From contig NC_087071.1 in NCBI RefSeq assembly GCF_963678635.1, positions 10,429,088-10,491,087 of the forward strand: a stretch of 62,000 bases of DNA, given 5' to 3'. Shown here one piece after another: positions 1 to 11,520 of the stretch. Position 1 is the stretch's first letter; each line of letters opens with the position of its first letter. The position numbers were made by a program, and so were the translations under genes. A model generated the notes under the pieces. It did no database searches. It worked only from the letters and a program-made list of their open reading frames with translations, and was not told the DNA's origin. This DNA is from Symsagittifera roscoffensis (Eukaryota > Xenacoelomorpha > Acoela > Convolutidae).

Positions 1-1190
1 AAATCTCATTTGATAATCAAAAGAAACAGGTAGCTAACATAGTTGAACTACGGCATTTCGATATACACCGTGACACAAGAATCGTTTGTGACGCAAGCCA
101 TAACGGGCTCGGTGCGGTTCTTGAACAACTTAATTCTGATGGAGGGAGGCCGATATCCTTTGCATCCCGGTACTTAAACGATGCTGAGAAAAAGTAATCA
201 ACGAACGAAATGGAAATGATTGCAGTTGTGTGGGGGCGGAATATTACCAAAATTATGTGTTGGGGAGAAAATTTTTGATTGTCACGGATCATAAGGTTTT
301 GGTATCGTTGCTCAATAGGAACAATAAAAAGATTAAAACTATGTTTAGCAGAGTAACCCGGTGGCTAGATCGTCTGATACCGTTCGGTTTTCAGGTAGAA
401 CACAAGACCGGAGCTAAAATTGGTCTCCCGGATTATTTATTGAGATATCCGAGTTCGGACGCTAAACTGGTTAGCACATATGACAGCATGTTTACGGTGG
501 CGAAAATTAGTCTAATTCGATCCGCCATCGTATTTACAAAGAAACCTTTCTCCAAAGGCAAACTCGAGTCTCCGAAGGCTACTAATAATAACCGCGTTTG
601 TATTATATCGAATAGAAATCAGTCGTTTGAGGGCGAAAGAATATGCGATGGAAATTGGACCAATCACAGAGCGACAAATTGCATATCCGACCGGTCAACG
701 AAGTTCAATGGGAATTTAATTGAGACAATTGTTGAAACAGATTTCGGTCATTCTTATTCGCATAAAATTTTTAACAATTCAAAACCTAACTTAAACATGG
801 AACGGAAAATCAGAACATTACTCGAACGACATCCCAGCATTAGCAGTAGTGACAAAATAGAGGAGATAGATCAGAATATACAGGCAGTTACCACAGAAGT
901 CTATACGCAATACTTTTGTTTCAATTCCATTGGCTTACCCAGGTGAAAGTTATCCGCCGGTTAAACCGAAAAGTTGTGTTATGTCAAAAATCCCTAAAAA
1001 CTATAAATTTGTTAACAAACAAAATGCTCTTCCAGAATTGTTTAACCTTCGATTTATCGAATCCCAGTACTCTTCCGACCCGCAATTACAAGCAATTATC
1101 GAAATGACAAAGTGCAAGGACCCGGAGTTACATACGAAGATCACTGCAATGAGTAAATTTTATGCACAATACACGGAAGTTTTTCAGTGA
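1..1190 (+). pseudogene. Ty3/gypsy pol remnant: RNase H and tether
   Basis: This is the RNase H end of a Ty3/gypsy polymerase; the reverse transcriptase lies outside the window. Bases about 50-200 encode a degenerate RNase H start with the catalytic-type stretch IVCDASHNGLGAVL, followed by PISFASRYL. Reading then meets a TAA near 199 and shifts frame. The frame opening at 230 carries the second half, including FLIVTDHKVLVSLL with the expected TDHK motif and a WLDRL-like helix, then a diverged tether. A shifted frame at 930-1190 ends in a helical segment that usually precedes the integrase zinc finger. In life the enzyme would degrade the RNA strand of the RNA-DNA hybrid during reverse transcription. 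The frame changes and stops show that this copy is dead. The family call is firm; the exact clade is not determined. Confidence 0.85.
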
Positions 1191-2226
1191 ACGATGGATG
1201 CCTCCGGATGGATGAGAGACTCGTGATCCCAAATACTCTACAGACGGCAATAAACAACAGACTGCACTACTATCACCATGGGAAGTCGAATATGTAAGAG
1301 GTGGTAAAAGACATCTGGTACCCGTACATGTTTTGCAGTTTAGCGAAGAAAGCAGGAAATTGTCGAGAGTGCACTCTAACCGGTGAGAACTTGAAACACT
1401 TGTTCTCAAAAGGGGATTTAGGTAAAATACACGAACTCAAAGAACCAAATGAATCAGTGCAGTTTAGACTTTTGAGGGCCAATCAGCTATATAAAGCAAT
1501 TTAAAAAGAATCTTCTGGTGGCCGTGGATCGCTTTTCTTGATGGCCGTCGGCCATGGTGTGTAATTCAATGCGGTCAGACAAAATCGTCAGATTCTTAAA
1601 ACCATACAGCAATGCACACGGAGTTCTGCGGCAAATCTGAGTGGACCAAGGAGCAATTTTTATGTCCAAAGAGGTACGAACATTTTGTCACGAAGAAGGA
1701 ATCGAAATACTCACATCCCCAGTGAACGATCATCGAGCAACAGGGTGTGTCGAACGTACCATCGGCAGCATCAAGAACTCAGTACTAACGTATGCTCGAG
1801 GGGAGAAATCGAAACCTTTGGAGCGTATTCTTGAACGGGCCCTCGGTGCGCTGAGATTCGCTAAAAACGCCACCCTAAATCTTACTCCATTTGAAGCGCA
1901 TCATGGGCGGGAAGCTAACATTGTTCTCAAAAAATTAACTAAGAAGCCGTCATTAAAAAATCTAAATGGAGAAAACGTATTACGTTCAAAATCTACCTGT
2001 TTAGATGAACGAGATCCCGACGCTCAATCGATTCCACAACCGATGGACACAAACTGGGGAGTCCGCTCAGATACGGGGGGTGACGTCAAGCACAGGCGCC
2101 ACCCAATGCGACTAGCCCAGGACCGGATTGCTAGTCAGGATTGCGAGCCAGGAATTAATCGGACCGGCAACGGTAACGCCACCAATGGTCGTAATGCAGC
2201 GGACGGGAGAGCGGAACTTAAATAGG
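1191..2226 (+). pseudogene. Ty3/gypsy integrase remnant
   Basis: This continues the same dead pol. Around 1222-1390, across a frame change, there is an HHCC zinc-binding module: HYYHH, then a DIWYPYM segment, then NCRECT. The catalytic core follows. Its first acidic residue lies in VAVDRF (Asp codon 1527), the second in VDQGAIF (Asp codon 1644) and the third in GCVERT (Glu codon 1752). The last two are separated by exactly 35 residues, the D-x35-E spacing of retroelement integrases. The frame 1641-2225 then runs into a typical alpha-helical segment (LGALRFAKNATLNLTPFEAHH). Stops and frame changes lie between zinc finger and core. The enzyme would insert element cDNA into chromosomes. Confidence 0.88.
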
Positions 2227-2277
2227 TATAAACCATTAAAAACCAGCATCATAATTCAAGGTTAGCGTACTATTAAA

Positions 2278-2454
2278 ATGAGTTTTGGTGCTGTGCTTAG
2301 GAAATCGGGAGAGGCACTAAAGCGGACCAGAACTCCGAAGAAAAGAGCGCCTAACCGCACCGCCAACATCCTGGGACTTGAAACGGAAATTGCTAGCAGC
2401 CATCAAACCGTCCAGCTCAAAAGGCACCACAAGCACATACACAGACACCGCAGG
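2278..2454 (+). other. Short open frame cut by the gap
   Basis: An ATG-started frame follows the integrase remnant by about 50 bases and runs into the run of N. It encodes a basic peptide with no motif I recognise. It may be the start of a third gene of the retroelement or chance. The gap prevents a decision. Confidence 0.2.
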
Positions 2455-2654
2455 NNNNNNNNNNNNNNNNNNNNNNNNNNNNNNNNNNNNNNNNNNNNNN
2501 NNNNNNNNNNNNNNNNNNNNNNNNNNNNNNNNNNNNNNNNNNNNNNNNNNNNNNNNNNNNNNNNNNNNNNNNNNNNNNNNNNNNNNNNNNNNNNNNNNNN
2601 NNNNNNNNNNNNNNNNNNNNNNNNNNNNNNNNNNNNNNNNNNNNNNNNNNNNNN
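2455..2654. other. Assembly gap of 200 N
   Basis: The sequence is unknown here. The round length suggests a scaffolding placeholder, so the true distance is uncertain. The retroelement remnant on the left and the inverted-repeat element on the right may not be direct neighbours. Confidence 1.
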
Positions 2655-3531
2655 ATAATCGATTATGATCAATTATAATGGATTTTTTGAGAGGTTAGTC
2701 ATGAAATTTACAACTCTTTCAAAGTTATCGCATTTCCTATTTAGTGCAGTTGCTTTATTAGGTTTCATAAAATGTAACATTTCACTTTTCAATTTTTATA
2801 ATTTTTGTCTTATATACACCGTTTACCCCTCCCTGTTTACTCACCCCCAGCTTCCTGCCAGTTTACCACAACCACCATTCACCCCTTTATGGGGGGTTTT
2901 TTTATTGGTAGTTGGTAGACTTTGGGCAGGGGTTTATGATTTACATCCCCCCCCCCCAGTTTACCCCCCCCCCCCCCCACAGTTTACCCCCCCCCCCCCA
3001 CAGTTTACCCCTCCTCAAATTAACCCCCCATCTTAGTTTTACCCCCCTTTTTTTCTGAACGTGGGGGTGTAAAAAATGTGGGCGGGAGGGTAACCTGAAC
3101 AGCTGAGTATACTCCCTCCTCCGTCCCCGTTGAAAATGGTAAACAAACTGGAGGAGGATGGGGATAAATTTTAACAAACATGGGGGTGGGCGTAGGGATA
3201 AAGGCAGGAGAGTGGGGGAGGGGGTTTGGGCAAACGCGGATGGGGGGCAAAGTGGGGAGGGGCATAATTCGATTAGGTTTAAATTGCGAGTAGGTCGTGA
3301 GTAACGTAGAAATGTTGCAAGTTTTGCAAAATATTTGCAAAAAAAATAAATTGATTAAAATTCGTTAAAATCAATGATAATTGATTGTGTTTTAACAGAA
3401 ATAATCGATTATAAAGACAATATAATCGATTTCGTGGTCTAAATTTGCCACAATAATGGATTATAATGAAATCGTTTTAGACAAAATTTTTCCATTATTA
3501 TCGATTATTATCCATGGAACTCCGGTACGGG
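2655..3531. mobile_element. TA-type inverted-repeat element, copy 1 (left end lost in gap)
   Basis: The segment matches 20130-21211 over its length: a TTAGGTTTCATAAAATG stretch, a C-rich arm (2820-3045, runs of CCCCC joined by AGTTTA), then a G-rich arm (3060-3260), TAATCGATTATAAT-like repeats, and the terminal sequence TCCATGGAACTCCGGTACGG ending at 3531. The left end is missing at the gap. No transposase frame is seen, so it is non-autonomous. Open frames inside it come from the C and G runs and are not genes. Confidence 0.7.
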
Positions 3532-4120
3532 CAGCCAAAACAAAGGTTCATGATTAAAAATTGATTGTATCATAACTTCCCTGTTAATCTCCAAAAAATC
3601 AAGAATATTGGACTAAAATCAATTAAAAATGGAATATACTCTGTTTTTTCGACAAAAATCAAGAGATATAGTTTTAATCTGCAAATGACGAATGTAAGTA
3701 AAGAATGTAACGCCCAACCCTTTTGATCACCCACAGTTTGCCATCTCTAAAATCTAATCCCATTTCCCGTTTTTTCCCTCCCCTCGCTAACCACCTACCA
3801 CCTACAAGTAGGGATCATACTTTGAATTTCTACCATTCTGATGACTGCGGAATTTTTATAAAATGTGATTCTAAATCTTTATATAATTTTCTCAGCCAAA
3901 AAAATTCTAGAGTCGAATCAGCTGTGAACAATTTTGACGATTTAAAAATCGGTTGTAGTCAAAATAATCCTGTAGAATGAGTTTTTGAATATTGAAAATA
4001 ATCGAAAATATTCCACTAAAAATCCATTTTCATGTTTGTATGAGTCAAGAAAAACCTTAAATGGAATAACTTTCTTGGTTCCACTACGAACAATTACATC
4101 CCATGAAACTCCAGTGCGGG
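3532..4120. repeat. Diverged fragment of the same TIR family
   Basis: This stretch is AT-rich with a C-rich patch (3765-3805) and ends at 4098-4120 in CCCATGAAACTCCAGTGCGG, a close match to the terminal repeat of the 19885-21211 element. It looks like an eroded further copy. Frames within it are not supported as genes. Confidence 0.45.
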
Positions 4121-4179
4121 AGGTCATAAACAGGATAAAAAATTGTCGGCACAAAAAAAAGACAAAATCAAAAAAAAAG

Positions 4180-4241
4180 ATTAAATGGCGTCCTTATTGC
4201 GGAATCCACTTTCAATCCACAGAATGCACAGATTGGCTTCA
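4180..4241. mobile_element. Right end of GAGGCC-TIR element (fragment)
   Basis: The sequence TTGCGGAATCCACTTTCAAT followed by AATGCACAGATTGGCTTCA and then TA resembles the right ends at 18860, 26321 and 31248. Only the end is recognisable here. Confidence 0.5.
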
Positions 4242-4394
4242 TAATTAAAACGGCAATTTTAGTTGGTGTTTGTATATTCAATTGTATATTCTTGTTTTAT
4301 GCGACAGCACAAAATTTTCCATTGTTTGTAGAAGCCAAAAAGCAAAATCGTTATCAAATAATTAAAAATTTTTAAAGACCTGATATGTTATTAC

Positions 4395-4700
4395 CCGGGT
4401 TGACCTCCATACAAAAAAGTACTTATAATAGAATTCCATACAAAAAATGCTTATCATATATTTCCATGCATTGGCACTAGTGAAAAATGATTAGTGTAGC
4501 ATTTCCATTTATGAAAATTGTATGATTAAACTGACAGAAAACCTTAAAAAAAATTTTTGGTAAGTTTAAAGCAACCTAAATCGTATTTTGAACAAGTTTG
4601 ATCAAATTGATCAGTTTTTTTTGACACAAAAAAAAAACTTATCATACGATTTCCATTCTATGAAAATGGTTTAAAAAGATTGTTTCGTAAAACAAATTTT
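4395..4700. repeat. TATCATA/TTCCAT degenerate repeat patch
   Basis: Short, imperfect repeats of the kind CTTATCATA-TTTCCAT-ATGAAAA occur several times. The same motif mix recurs at 5725-5905 and 9490-9720, so this is an interspersed low-complexity repeat family. I see no gene here. Confidence 0.4.
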
Positions 4701-4749
4701 TTGTAAAAAAAACTCTTCAAAAAAAAGATTTGGGAAAATTCAACAAGAA

Positions 4750-5046
4750 GCATCCGTGGATGAGTGGTTAGTGCGTAATGCTCTAAATGTCTAGATTGCA
4801 GATCCGAATTCGACACAAAGCCGAGTTTTTGCTAATTTGAGGCTCATTTCTAGTTTTTCTTTTTTCATTTGATAGAGCTGCTTTTTGGCCGTGTTCTCGC
4901 AAATGTTTCCGAAGCACAGTTTCGCCTCTGTGTTTATGCATACGATTAGCTGTTGCGTGGGGATTTTGGTTTTCAAAACTAGTTTGATAATGGTTGAGGG
5001 ATTGGCTGGGGGGGGGGCGTTTCTTCTGTTGCTCAGAATGTTTCAT
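4750..5046 (+). repeat. Possible tRNA-derived SINE
   Basis: At 4757-4775 the sequence TGGATGAGTGGTTAGTGCG resembles a pol III A box of the tRNA type, and about 40 bases later GATCCGAATTCGAC resembles a weak B box. A unique-looking body of about 230 bases follows. No target duplication or tail was found, and no second copy was seen in the window. Confidence 0.3.
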
Positions 5047-5104
5047 CTTTGATGAAGTGAGGAAAAAAGTAACACCGATCTCAGTAGTTAAAGTTAGATT
5101 TTAA

Positions 5105-5281
5105 GGCCATCATAGGGATCATAAGTGAGAAGATCCATTCGAAACTCATCCAACTGATGGCAGGGAAACACATATTACTGCTAAATTTTACGTTGTAAAT
5201 CAGTGCAGCATTGTGTTTCTGATCGCAATCACGTGGTCGACTTTCGAATGGATCTTCTCATACATGATTCCTGCGGTGGCC
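5105..5281. mobile_element. Small MITE with 40-bp inverted ends
   Basis: The left end (GGCCATCATAGGGATCATAA) continuing to GAGAAGATCCATTCGAAA is mirrored on the right by TTTCGAATGGATCTTCTC and on to GGTGGCC. The arms are about 40 bp with a few mismatches around roughly 100 bp of unique DNA. It is a non-coding miniature element of unassigned superfamily. Confidence 0.6.
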
Positions 5282-5724
5282 TCTAAAGTTGATTTTGGAA
5301 AGAAATTGTCGCATAGAAAGAAATTACGATATGTGTTTACTCTATACTGATATGTTTTTTCACGTTCTTAGTTTGTTTTTAGATAAAAAAATGTATTATG
5401 TTTTCTCGCAGCTGACATGGAGTGTGCTTTGGATTTGCAGGTTTGGACTTCGAAAAGGCGTCTTCAATTTCTCGTCAATAATTTTCAGTATGAGGTAACC
5501 TTTACCCTGGTGTTGGTTCCCACTAAGAATAACTCTCTTTTGTGTCGAATGTGAGGAGAGAAACTTACAAGAAACATAGTAACAGAGTTTCAAACCTCTA
5601 AAGTTATCTGTAGTTTTAATCTTCGGTTGATAGACTGGCACGTTGGGTTGGGCTAAGATTTAGATTTTGCCTCATTTATTTTCTTTGTTTAATCAGAAAT
5701 TGAGTTTTATGCAAAACTCGTCCG

Positions 5725-5905
5725 TGAAAAATTTTTATCATACCATTCCATTGAATCTAAAAAATCTTTATCATAGAATTGCATTGAATGGCAAAAATAC
5801 CTATCATTCAATTCCATTGTATGAAAAAAATGGTTATCATGTGATTTTCAAACAATATTTTTATTTTATGGAATTGTATGGGATCGTATGACAAGCATTT
5901 TCAAA
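5725..5905. repeat. Degenerate tandem repeat
   Basis: About five imperfect units of TATCATA-ATTCCATTG-AATnnAAAAA follow each other with a period near 30 bp. A frame across them exists only because of the repeat and is not called as a gene. Confidence 0.5.
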
Positions 5906-7829
5906 AGTAAGCAGTTGTATGATAAACAATTTTTGTCAACAACCGTAGGCAATTTACTCAGCTGTGAGCAGACATGATCTCAAAAAAAAGAGTTGCTGTA
6001 AAACTGAAACCATAGAGAAACCCAATGAGTCGGCTTATTATCTTCAGTTCGATTTGATACGTTGAATAGGCTAGAAGCCTGCGGCAAGAAACCCACAACG
6101 ATACTCATGTAAGCAAGACAAACTTTGGGGACAAATGGATAAATACAAATTGGAACCTAAAGAAAAATTCAGTGAAGAAATCTTCGGTAAAACTACATGC
6201 GAAGTTGACGCAAGTCAATCTGAAATGACAGTTGATCAAAATTCACGATGGGTGAGCTGATACGTAATATTGGATGCAAACTGAATAGCTGAAGCTAAAG
6301 GAGACAATGATTTCGTAAAAATGACGTCTTAAAACAGATCAGGAGCTCGGAAGTCCTTTAAATCACAACGATGGAGTTTTTCCGAAACAACAAAACATCT
6401 TTCCACCAAATTGAAAAACGAATATTTTCACAGATCAAACTCACATTCCAAATAAACTCATGGTGGCTCTCGCAGAATTCTCATCTCTATGAAATGGAAA
6501 AAAAAACAAGTTAACTAGATCATTCCATTGCAAATAGCAATCAAAAACTTAAAAATGATTTGAAAATCAAAACATAAGATTCAACCGAGCCTTTTTTTAT
6601 GCGCGCAAGGATATTTAAAAGGTAGGTGACGCTTGCTACACCAGCCACGAGTACTCTTTGTAAGAAATATTTCCAATGTTAGGCGTCCAATATCTTTGAT
6701 ATTGTTTCCATCAAAAGGTTTCAACGTTGCTGAAAAAAAAACACAAATGAGTGAAAAATGCTAACAGTCAAGTGGGACATTTTTTCGGAAGAACTTTCCC
6801 TGTGATTTCAGACGATAATGCTCTTCAGGTTATTAGCACATGAAAAAAACAAGAGCGAGAAAGATTTTTTTTTGTTGGGCTAGGCCAACCAGATTTGACA
6901 GAATTTTTATTTGGATCTCAAGTTAAACAGACGGAACAGATAAGTCTGGAAAACTATTTTTTAATCATCTAAGGAAGTTGTCCTTGTCAACAATTGTGAA
7001 AAATATTAACGCCATTGGCACAAATCAGGAATTGATTGAAATTGAGTTTCAACATGTTTTAGCCATTCAGATACAAATTTAAAAACGGCGCAACTGCCTA
7101 AGGCGCAACTGCCTAAGGGTATGACCTCACTCAATCAGAAGGTAGGAAACATAGGATTTGCACATAGAACTTTTCTAATTTCCATAAAGGACATTGATGA
7201 ACAGAGCGTTAGAAAACAGAGAGAGTTATGGCTGAATATTTGCCAAGCTATGAGCGTAGAAATTTCAATGTGAAAAGAAGTGTTGAAAAAAGTCAAGACA
7301 AAGTTGATATCAGATACGTGATTTTATTAGTCGTAGTAGTTGTAAGAAAGAGGTGACAAAAGGTTTTAACATTAAGACCGTTACTGTCGGCCTAAGTTAC
7401 GCCAAATGTAACAGGGTTTTTTAGGGATCAGCCGTTATTTACCCGCCAATTTTTTATGTAACAGTCGATGTAAGCAGCTTACCCGCCAACAAGTCTTTAA
7501 AAATGTGGTGTGTCACTTGTTACAAGCTATTGCAAAGATGTTTAAAAAACTGAAAGAAGTATCGTTTCGTTACGAAGGTGAGACGACTTGGGTCATGCTT
7601 GTAGCGAATCATTGCGTTTTTTTTCTAAAAAATCAGGTGATTGGGTTTTTTTTTTCCAAAAAATCATTGCCACTGGATCAGAAAGAAGCCTGCCCAAATC
7701 CAATACGCTTCGCTTTTGCCTACTAGATACTCATCTTTCATAATGAGCAAGCTAATGTTTTCGATACAGGTAATGATTTCTGATTTCCAACGCAGTTTGA
7801 CCTCGATATCCAAAGGCTGTGGGCTTCAT
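5906..7829. other. No gene seen
   Basis: AT-rich DNA without long frames or splice-linked exons that I can support. A 15-bp unit GGCGCAACTGCCTAA occurs twice in tandem near 7086-7115. Around 7390-7500 there are several GTAACA/CCCGCCAA motifs reminiscent of the inverted-repeat element at 21333, but no clear ends. Confidence 0.4.
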
Positions 7830-8519
7830 ACACAAGTATGCAAAAGCCTAAGCACAATAAATCTCAAACTATGCAAAAAACGACTATTTTAGTGGTTGTT
7901 TGTATATGAAAACGAAATGTTTCATCGCTTTTTTGTACAAACTGCCAAGTACTAGGTGAGAGCAGAATCATTTTTGTATGAAAAGGACAAAGTTCAACGT
8001 TCTCAAAGATTGTTCAAATTCTCAAGCAATGTTCAATTAATTACATTTTTCTCATTTTTTCTCAATGACCTGATCTGTTTCTAGTCAACTGACTCAGTCA
8101 GATATCAAATCTGGCCAGACAGACATGATATGGAAGTAAAGAGTGATGCCGCAGAAGTGAAAAAACTGATAAATCGAAAGAGTCACCTCCTTCCTTAATT
8201 TTTTGTATTTGTCACGTTAAATGCTGGGAAACTCGAGGCGTGAAAACAACGAAAGAGACTCAGTTAGAAAAGGACAAACCTGTCGTGTGTGCAAAATGAT
8301 TGAAAATTGTAACTTGAAGAAACCATCAATGAAGAATTTGTCGTTAAAATTACACGATCAGTCAGTCTGGATTGGCAGCATGACTAGCTTTTTCCCATAA
8401 ATAAAAAGTAATGATTTCTCTAAATTCAATTTCTCAAAGTTTATGGGATATGTTCGTGACCGAATACAAGTGACAAAAACCGTGGTTTACTCAAAACTAG
8501 AGTCACCAAAGGTTTGATT
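7830..8519. repeat. 690-bp direct repeat, copy 1
   Basis: This segment recurs at 8618-9307 with constant offset 788 and no length change. By eye I count about four substitutions, near 8070, 8107, 8243 and 8300. Flanks differ. It holds no convincing gene. Confidence 0.95.
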
Positions 8520-8534
8520 TCTAAAAATGGTTTG

Positions 8535-8620
8535 AAAAAACATTTTTGATTTCTAAAAATCAGATTGAAATTGATTTGTTTGGGCTCTCAAAATATACTA
8601 AAAAACATTAAAACCGAACA
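8535..8620. repeat. Spacer between the direct repeats, also present at 10552
   Basis: The 86 bases between the two 690-bp copies, including GATTGAAATTGATTTGTTTG, are found again at 10552-10637 with offset 2017. The junction is therefore a rearranged or copied-in piece rather than a plain tandem duplication. Confidence 0.9.
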
Positions 8621-9307
8621 CAAGTATGCAAAAGCCTAAGCACAATAAATCTCAAACTATGCAAAAAACGACTATTTTAGTGGTTGTTTGTATATGAAAA
8701 CGAAATGTTTCATCGCTTTTTTGTACAAACTGCCAAGTACTAGGTGAGAGCAGAATCATTTTTGTATGAAAAGGACAAAGTTCAACGTTCTCAAAGATTG
8801 TTCAAATTCTCAAGCAATGTTCAATTAATTACATTTTTCTCATTTTTTCGCAATGACCTGATCTGTTTCTAGTCAACTGACTCAGTCAGATATCGAATCT
8901 GGCCAGACAGACATGATATGGAAGTAAAGAGTGATGCCGCAGAAGTGAAAAAACTGATAAATCGAAAGAGTCACCTCCTTCCTTAATTTTTTGTATTTGT
9001 CACGTTAAATGCTGGGAAACTCGAGGCGTGGAAACAACGAAAGAGACTCAGTTAGAAAAGGACAAACCTGTCGTGTGTGCAAAATGATTGAAAATTATAA
9101 CTTGAAGAAACCATCAATGAAGAATTTGTCGTTAAAATTACACGATCAGTCAGTCTGGATTGGCAGCATGACTAGCTTTTTCCCATAAATAAAAAGTAAT
9201 GATTTCTCTAAATTCAATTTCTCAAAGTTTATGGGATATGTTCGTGACCGAATACAAGTGACAAAAACCGTGGTTTACTCAAAACTAGAGTCACCAAAGG
9301 TTTGATT
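8618..9307. repeat. 690-bp direct repeat, copy 2
   Basis: Second copy of 7830-8519. Near identity implies a recent event or an assembly duplication of two alleles. Confidence 0.95.
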
Positions 9308-9489
9308 GTCTTAGATTCACAATTTACTGAAAAGTAAAGAGATTTTTTACACGAAGAAACTGCTAAAAGCACAAAAATTGAAGTTTGTTCGAGTACAAAA
9401 TTCGATTTGCAATAAGAAAACGGAAAATTTTTTGGGGCAATTTTAAAATTACTTCAATCAAAGAAAAGATAGTCGACTTCTACAAAACG

Positions 9490-9720
9490 CTAGTCATATA
9501 ATTTCGATAAGTGGGAACTGTATGATGAACTTTTTTTGGAAAAGAATTCTTTTATATTCAGAACGATACACCGACTTTTTTTGCCAAAAGAAAAAAAATG
9601 TTCTTTGAAAATTCGATGACACCATTTTAGCAAAAAGTATGAACTTTGTATGACTAGTGTTTTCCCATAGATTTAGTTTATGGAGTTGTATGATTAGCAT
9701 TTTTAGTCTATGGAGGCAAG
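9490..9720. repeat. TATGA/CCATAG degenerate repeat patch
   Basis: Same motif mix as at 4395-4700 and 5725-5905 (GTATGATTAGCATTTT, CCATAGA). I see no gene. Confidence 0.35.
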
Positions 9721-9749
9721 CCCAGGAGAGTAAAGATTCACACATCCGC

Positions 9750-9990
9750 CGGATTTCTCTGATGTTTTTGTTTAATTACGGCAAACTCCTATCAGCTTTT
9801 ACTTGTCATTGTTATCTCATGCCTTGGTTTTGATGAGGCAGTGCCATTCGTTTTGAATCCAAATGACAGTCGAACGATCCACACTTTTCATTTCAAAGAT
9901 GTAAGAAGTCAGCTGACGTTTGATTGGTAAAAAGATATTTTGCTGAGTGATTACCATCCTTGAATCTGTATCACATGCCCTCCAATCATA
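9750..9990 (+). pseudogene. Relic of the last exon of the 21.6-23.4 kb gene
   Basis: Translation from about 9815 gives CLGFDEAVPFVLNPNDS, an IHTFHF segment and QLTFDW, closely matching exon 3 of the gene at 21614-23401 (VPFVLNPNDN, IHIFPF, ELTFDW). Intron sequence before the exon (GATGTTTTTGTTT) is also shared, so this is a DNA-level duplicate and not a retrocopy. The splice acceptor TTCAG is replaced by ATTAC, a GGLEFRGSIHR-equivalent stretch is missing, and two in-frame stops follow TFDW and HP. It is dead, but it confirms that exon 3 belonged to a duplicated host sequence. Confidence 0.7.
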
Positions 9991-10951
9991 TGAATATTTT
10001 TTCCTGTTATACTACAAAAAAAAGAAGTGACTGGGGAAGATTAAAAAAAGTCAATAGAAAGACTTTATTTTCAGAGTTTTTTTATATTTTTTATAGCTTT
10101 TTTTTAAATTACTTTGTTACCTACATGCTTAAAAAAATTAATTCACGACTGAAAAATTTTTGTAAGCTGCATGGTTCACGCTCATAATAGTTTGATTGGT
10201 ATTATGAAAAAAAATCGTTCTTTTCTTTTTTCAGACTACAGGGGGCTATGAAACTAAATGTCCGGTTCATCCAACTAACTTAATTTTGTCCAATGAAATT
10301 GCACGCAATGTTATTTTTTTTGAATCATTGCCCACGCCACTTTCCAAGGGTGTTCAAATGAATCATAGACAAATTTAGAGTAGTCTTTTTCAGTTATAAT
10401 TCGAAATCTTAAATGTTCATCTAATTTACAAGTTTTTTGAAACTGAAATAATTTATTTTTACTTTTTGTAAAAGATGAAAAATTGTTTGTGTAGTCTTTT
10501 TACTCACGTAAATTAGAAAAAAAAATCGAAAGCACTATTTAGAATGACAAAAAAAAACATTTTTGATTTCTAAAAATCAGATTGAAATTGATTTGTTTGG
10601 GCTCTCAAAATATACTAAAAAACATTAAAACCGAACAAAACTGAACAAAACTGGTTTAACTTCCGATTTATTGCTCTTTTTTCAAAGCTTGGCAAAATCT
10701 TTTACTGACTAAAAACCTCCATCAATTCAGAGAACTAGAGTCACTTGAAATGAGTTTTTTTTTACCGCAGTTTTTTGAGTTTGCGAAAACGCCTTTTGAT
10801 TTTTGCAAAGTTAAAGTTTCCAACTGCGATGAATTTAATTTTTAAAAACTTTTACAAGCGTCATTTTCTTTAGCACCGTTTTTGGCGCAAACTATTCAGG
10901 CATATAAACATGAATAACTCACTCTAGATAAACTCATTTCGGGCCCAGAAC
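9991..10951. other. No gene seen; holds the repeat 10552-10637
   Basis: AT-rich sequence. The only recognised item is the 86-base block shared with 8535-8620. A short frame at 9960-10187 overlaps the exon relic and is not supported. Confidence 0.4.
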
Positions 10952-11165
10952 CAGAGGCGGATGTAAGGGATGAAGGGGACAGACACTCTGCATTGGGGAG
11001 TCGACCCCCTCCGGTGCCAATTTGTACAAACTTTGACGTGGAGTGCGCGCAAATGAATGCGCGCTTGTTTCAGTCAAAACTTTTCAAAAACTGTCCAAAA
11101 ACGAAATTTGAAACTTTGTTTTTTTTGCGAAAACCATCACCCCGCAAGCCATATATAAAGTACAA
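10952..11165. mobile_element. Fragment of CAGGGGCGGAT-end element
   Basis: It begins CAGAGGCGGATGTAAGGGAT and continues with GACCCCCTCCGG, like the ends at 14229 and 19491. The body diverges, and no right end is clear. It is likely a hAT-like non-autonomous fragment. Confidence 0.4.
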
Positions 11166-11244
11166 AATGATAGATTTCCCTTCTAGCAACAAATCAAATA
11201 TGGCAAATAGGCTTACTACAATCTAATTGGAACAATTTCTAAGA

Positions 11245-11520
11245 AGGATTCAACCTTGGCTTACGTGTTAATACCGCGAATTATATTGCGCTTTAACTGT
11301 ACCAAATTCTCCAAAATGGCAATCTTTAAACCACCATAACTTTACAAAAAAACTATCACAGGTGAAATAATTTTTCAAATAAAAGCTCAGGTTATCAAAC
11401 TTTTTGAAGGATATAAAAAAACTCCGTCAAAAAGGACTAGTTAAAAATTCGAAACTTGTATGAAGAAAAAATACCACCCGAGCACATAAATTCCGTTCCT
11501 TTCATTACAAAAGCCGGAAC
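11245..11520 (-). repeat. Interspersed repeat R, inverted copy
   Basis: The reverse complement matches 12895-13190: a GTGCTCGGG-TGTTTTTTTTC-like start, TTTTTAACTAG, TTGACGGA, GTAAAGTTATGG, GATTGCCATTTTGG and TTAACACGTAAG in the same order. Divergence is moderate. Confidence 0.7.

Noticed and set aside
2820-3045. TTTACCCC repeats as telomere-like DNA
   Set aside because: Runs vary in length, lie inside a transposable element with inverted ends, and turn into the opposite strand 60 bases later.
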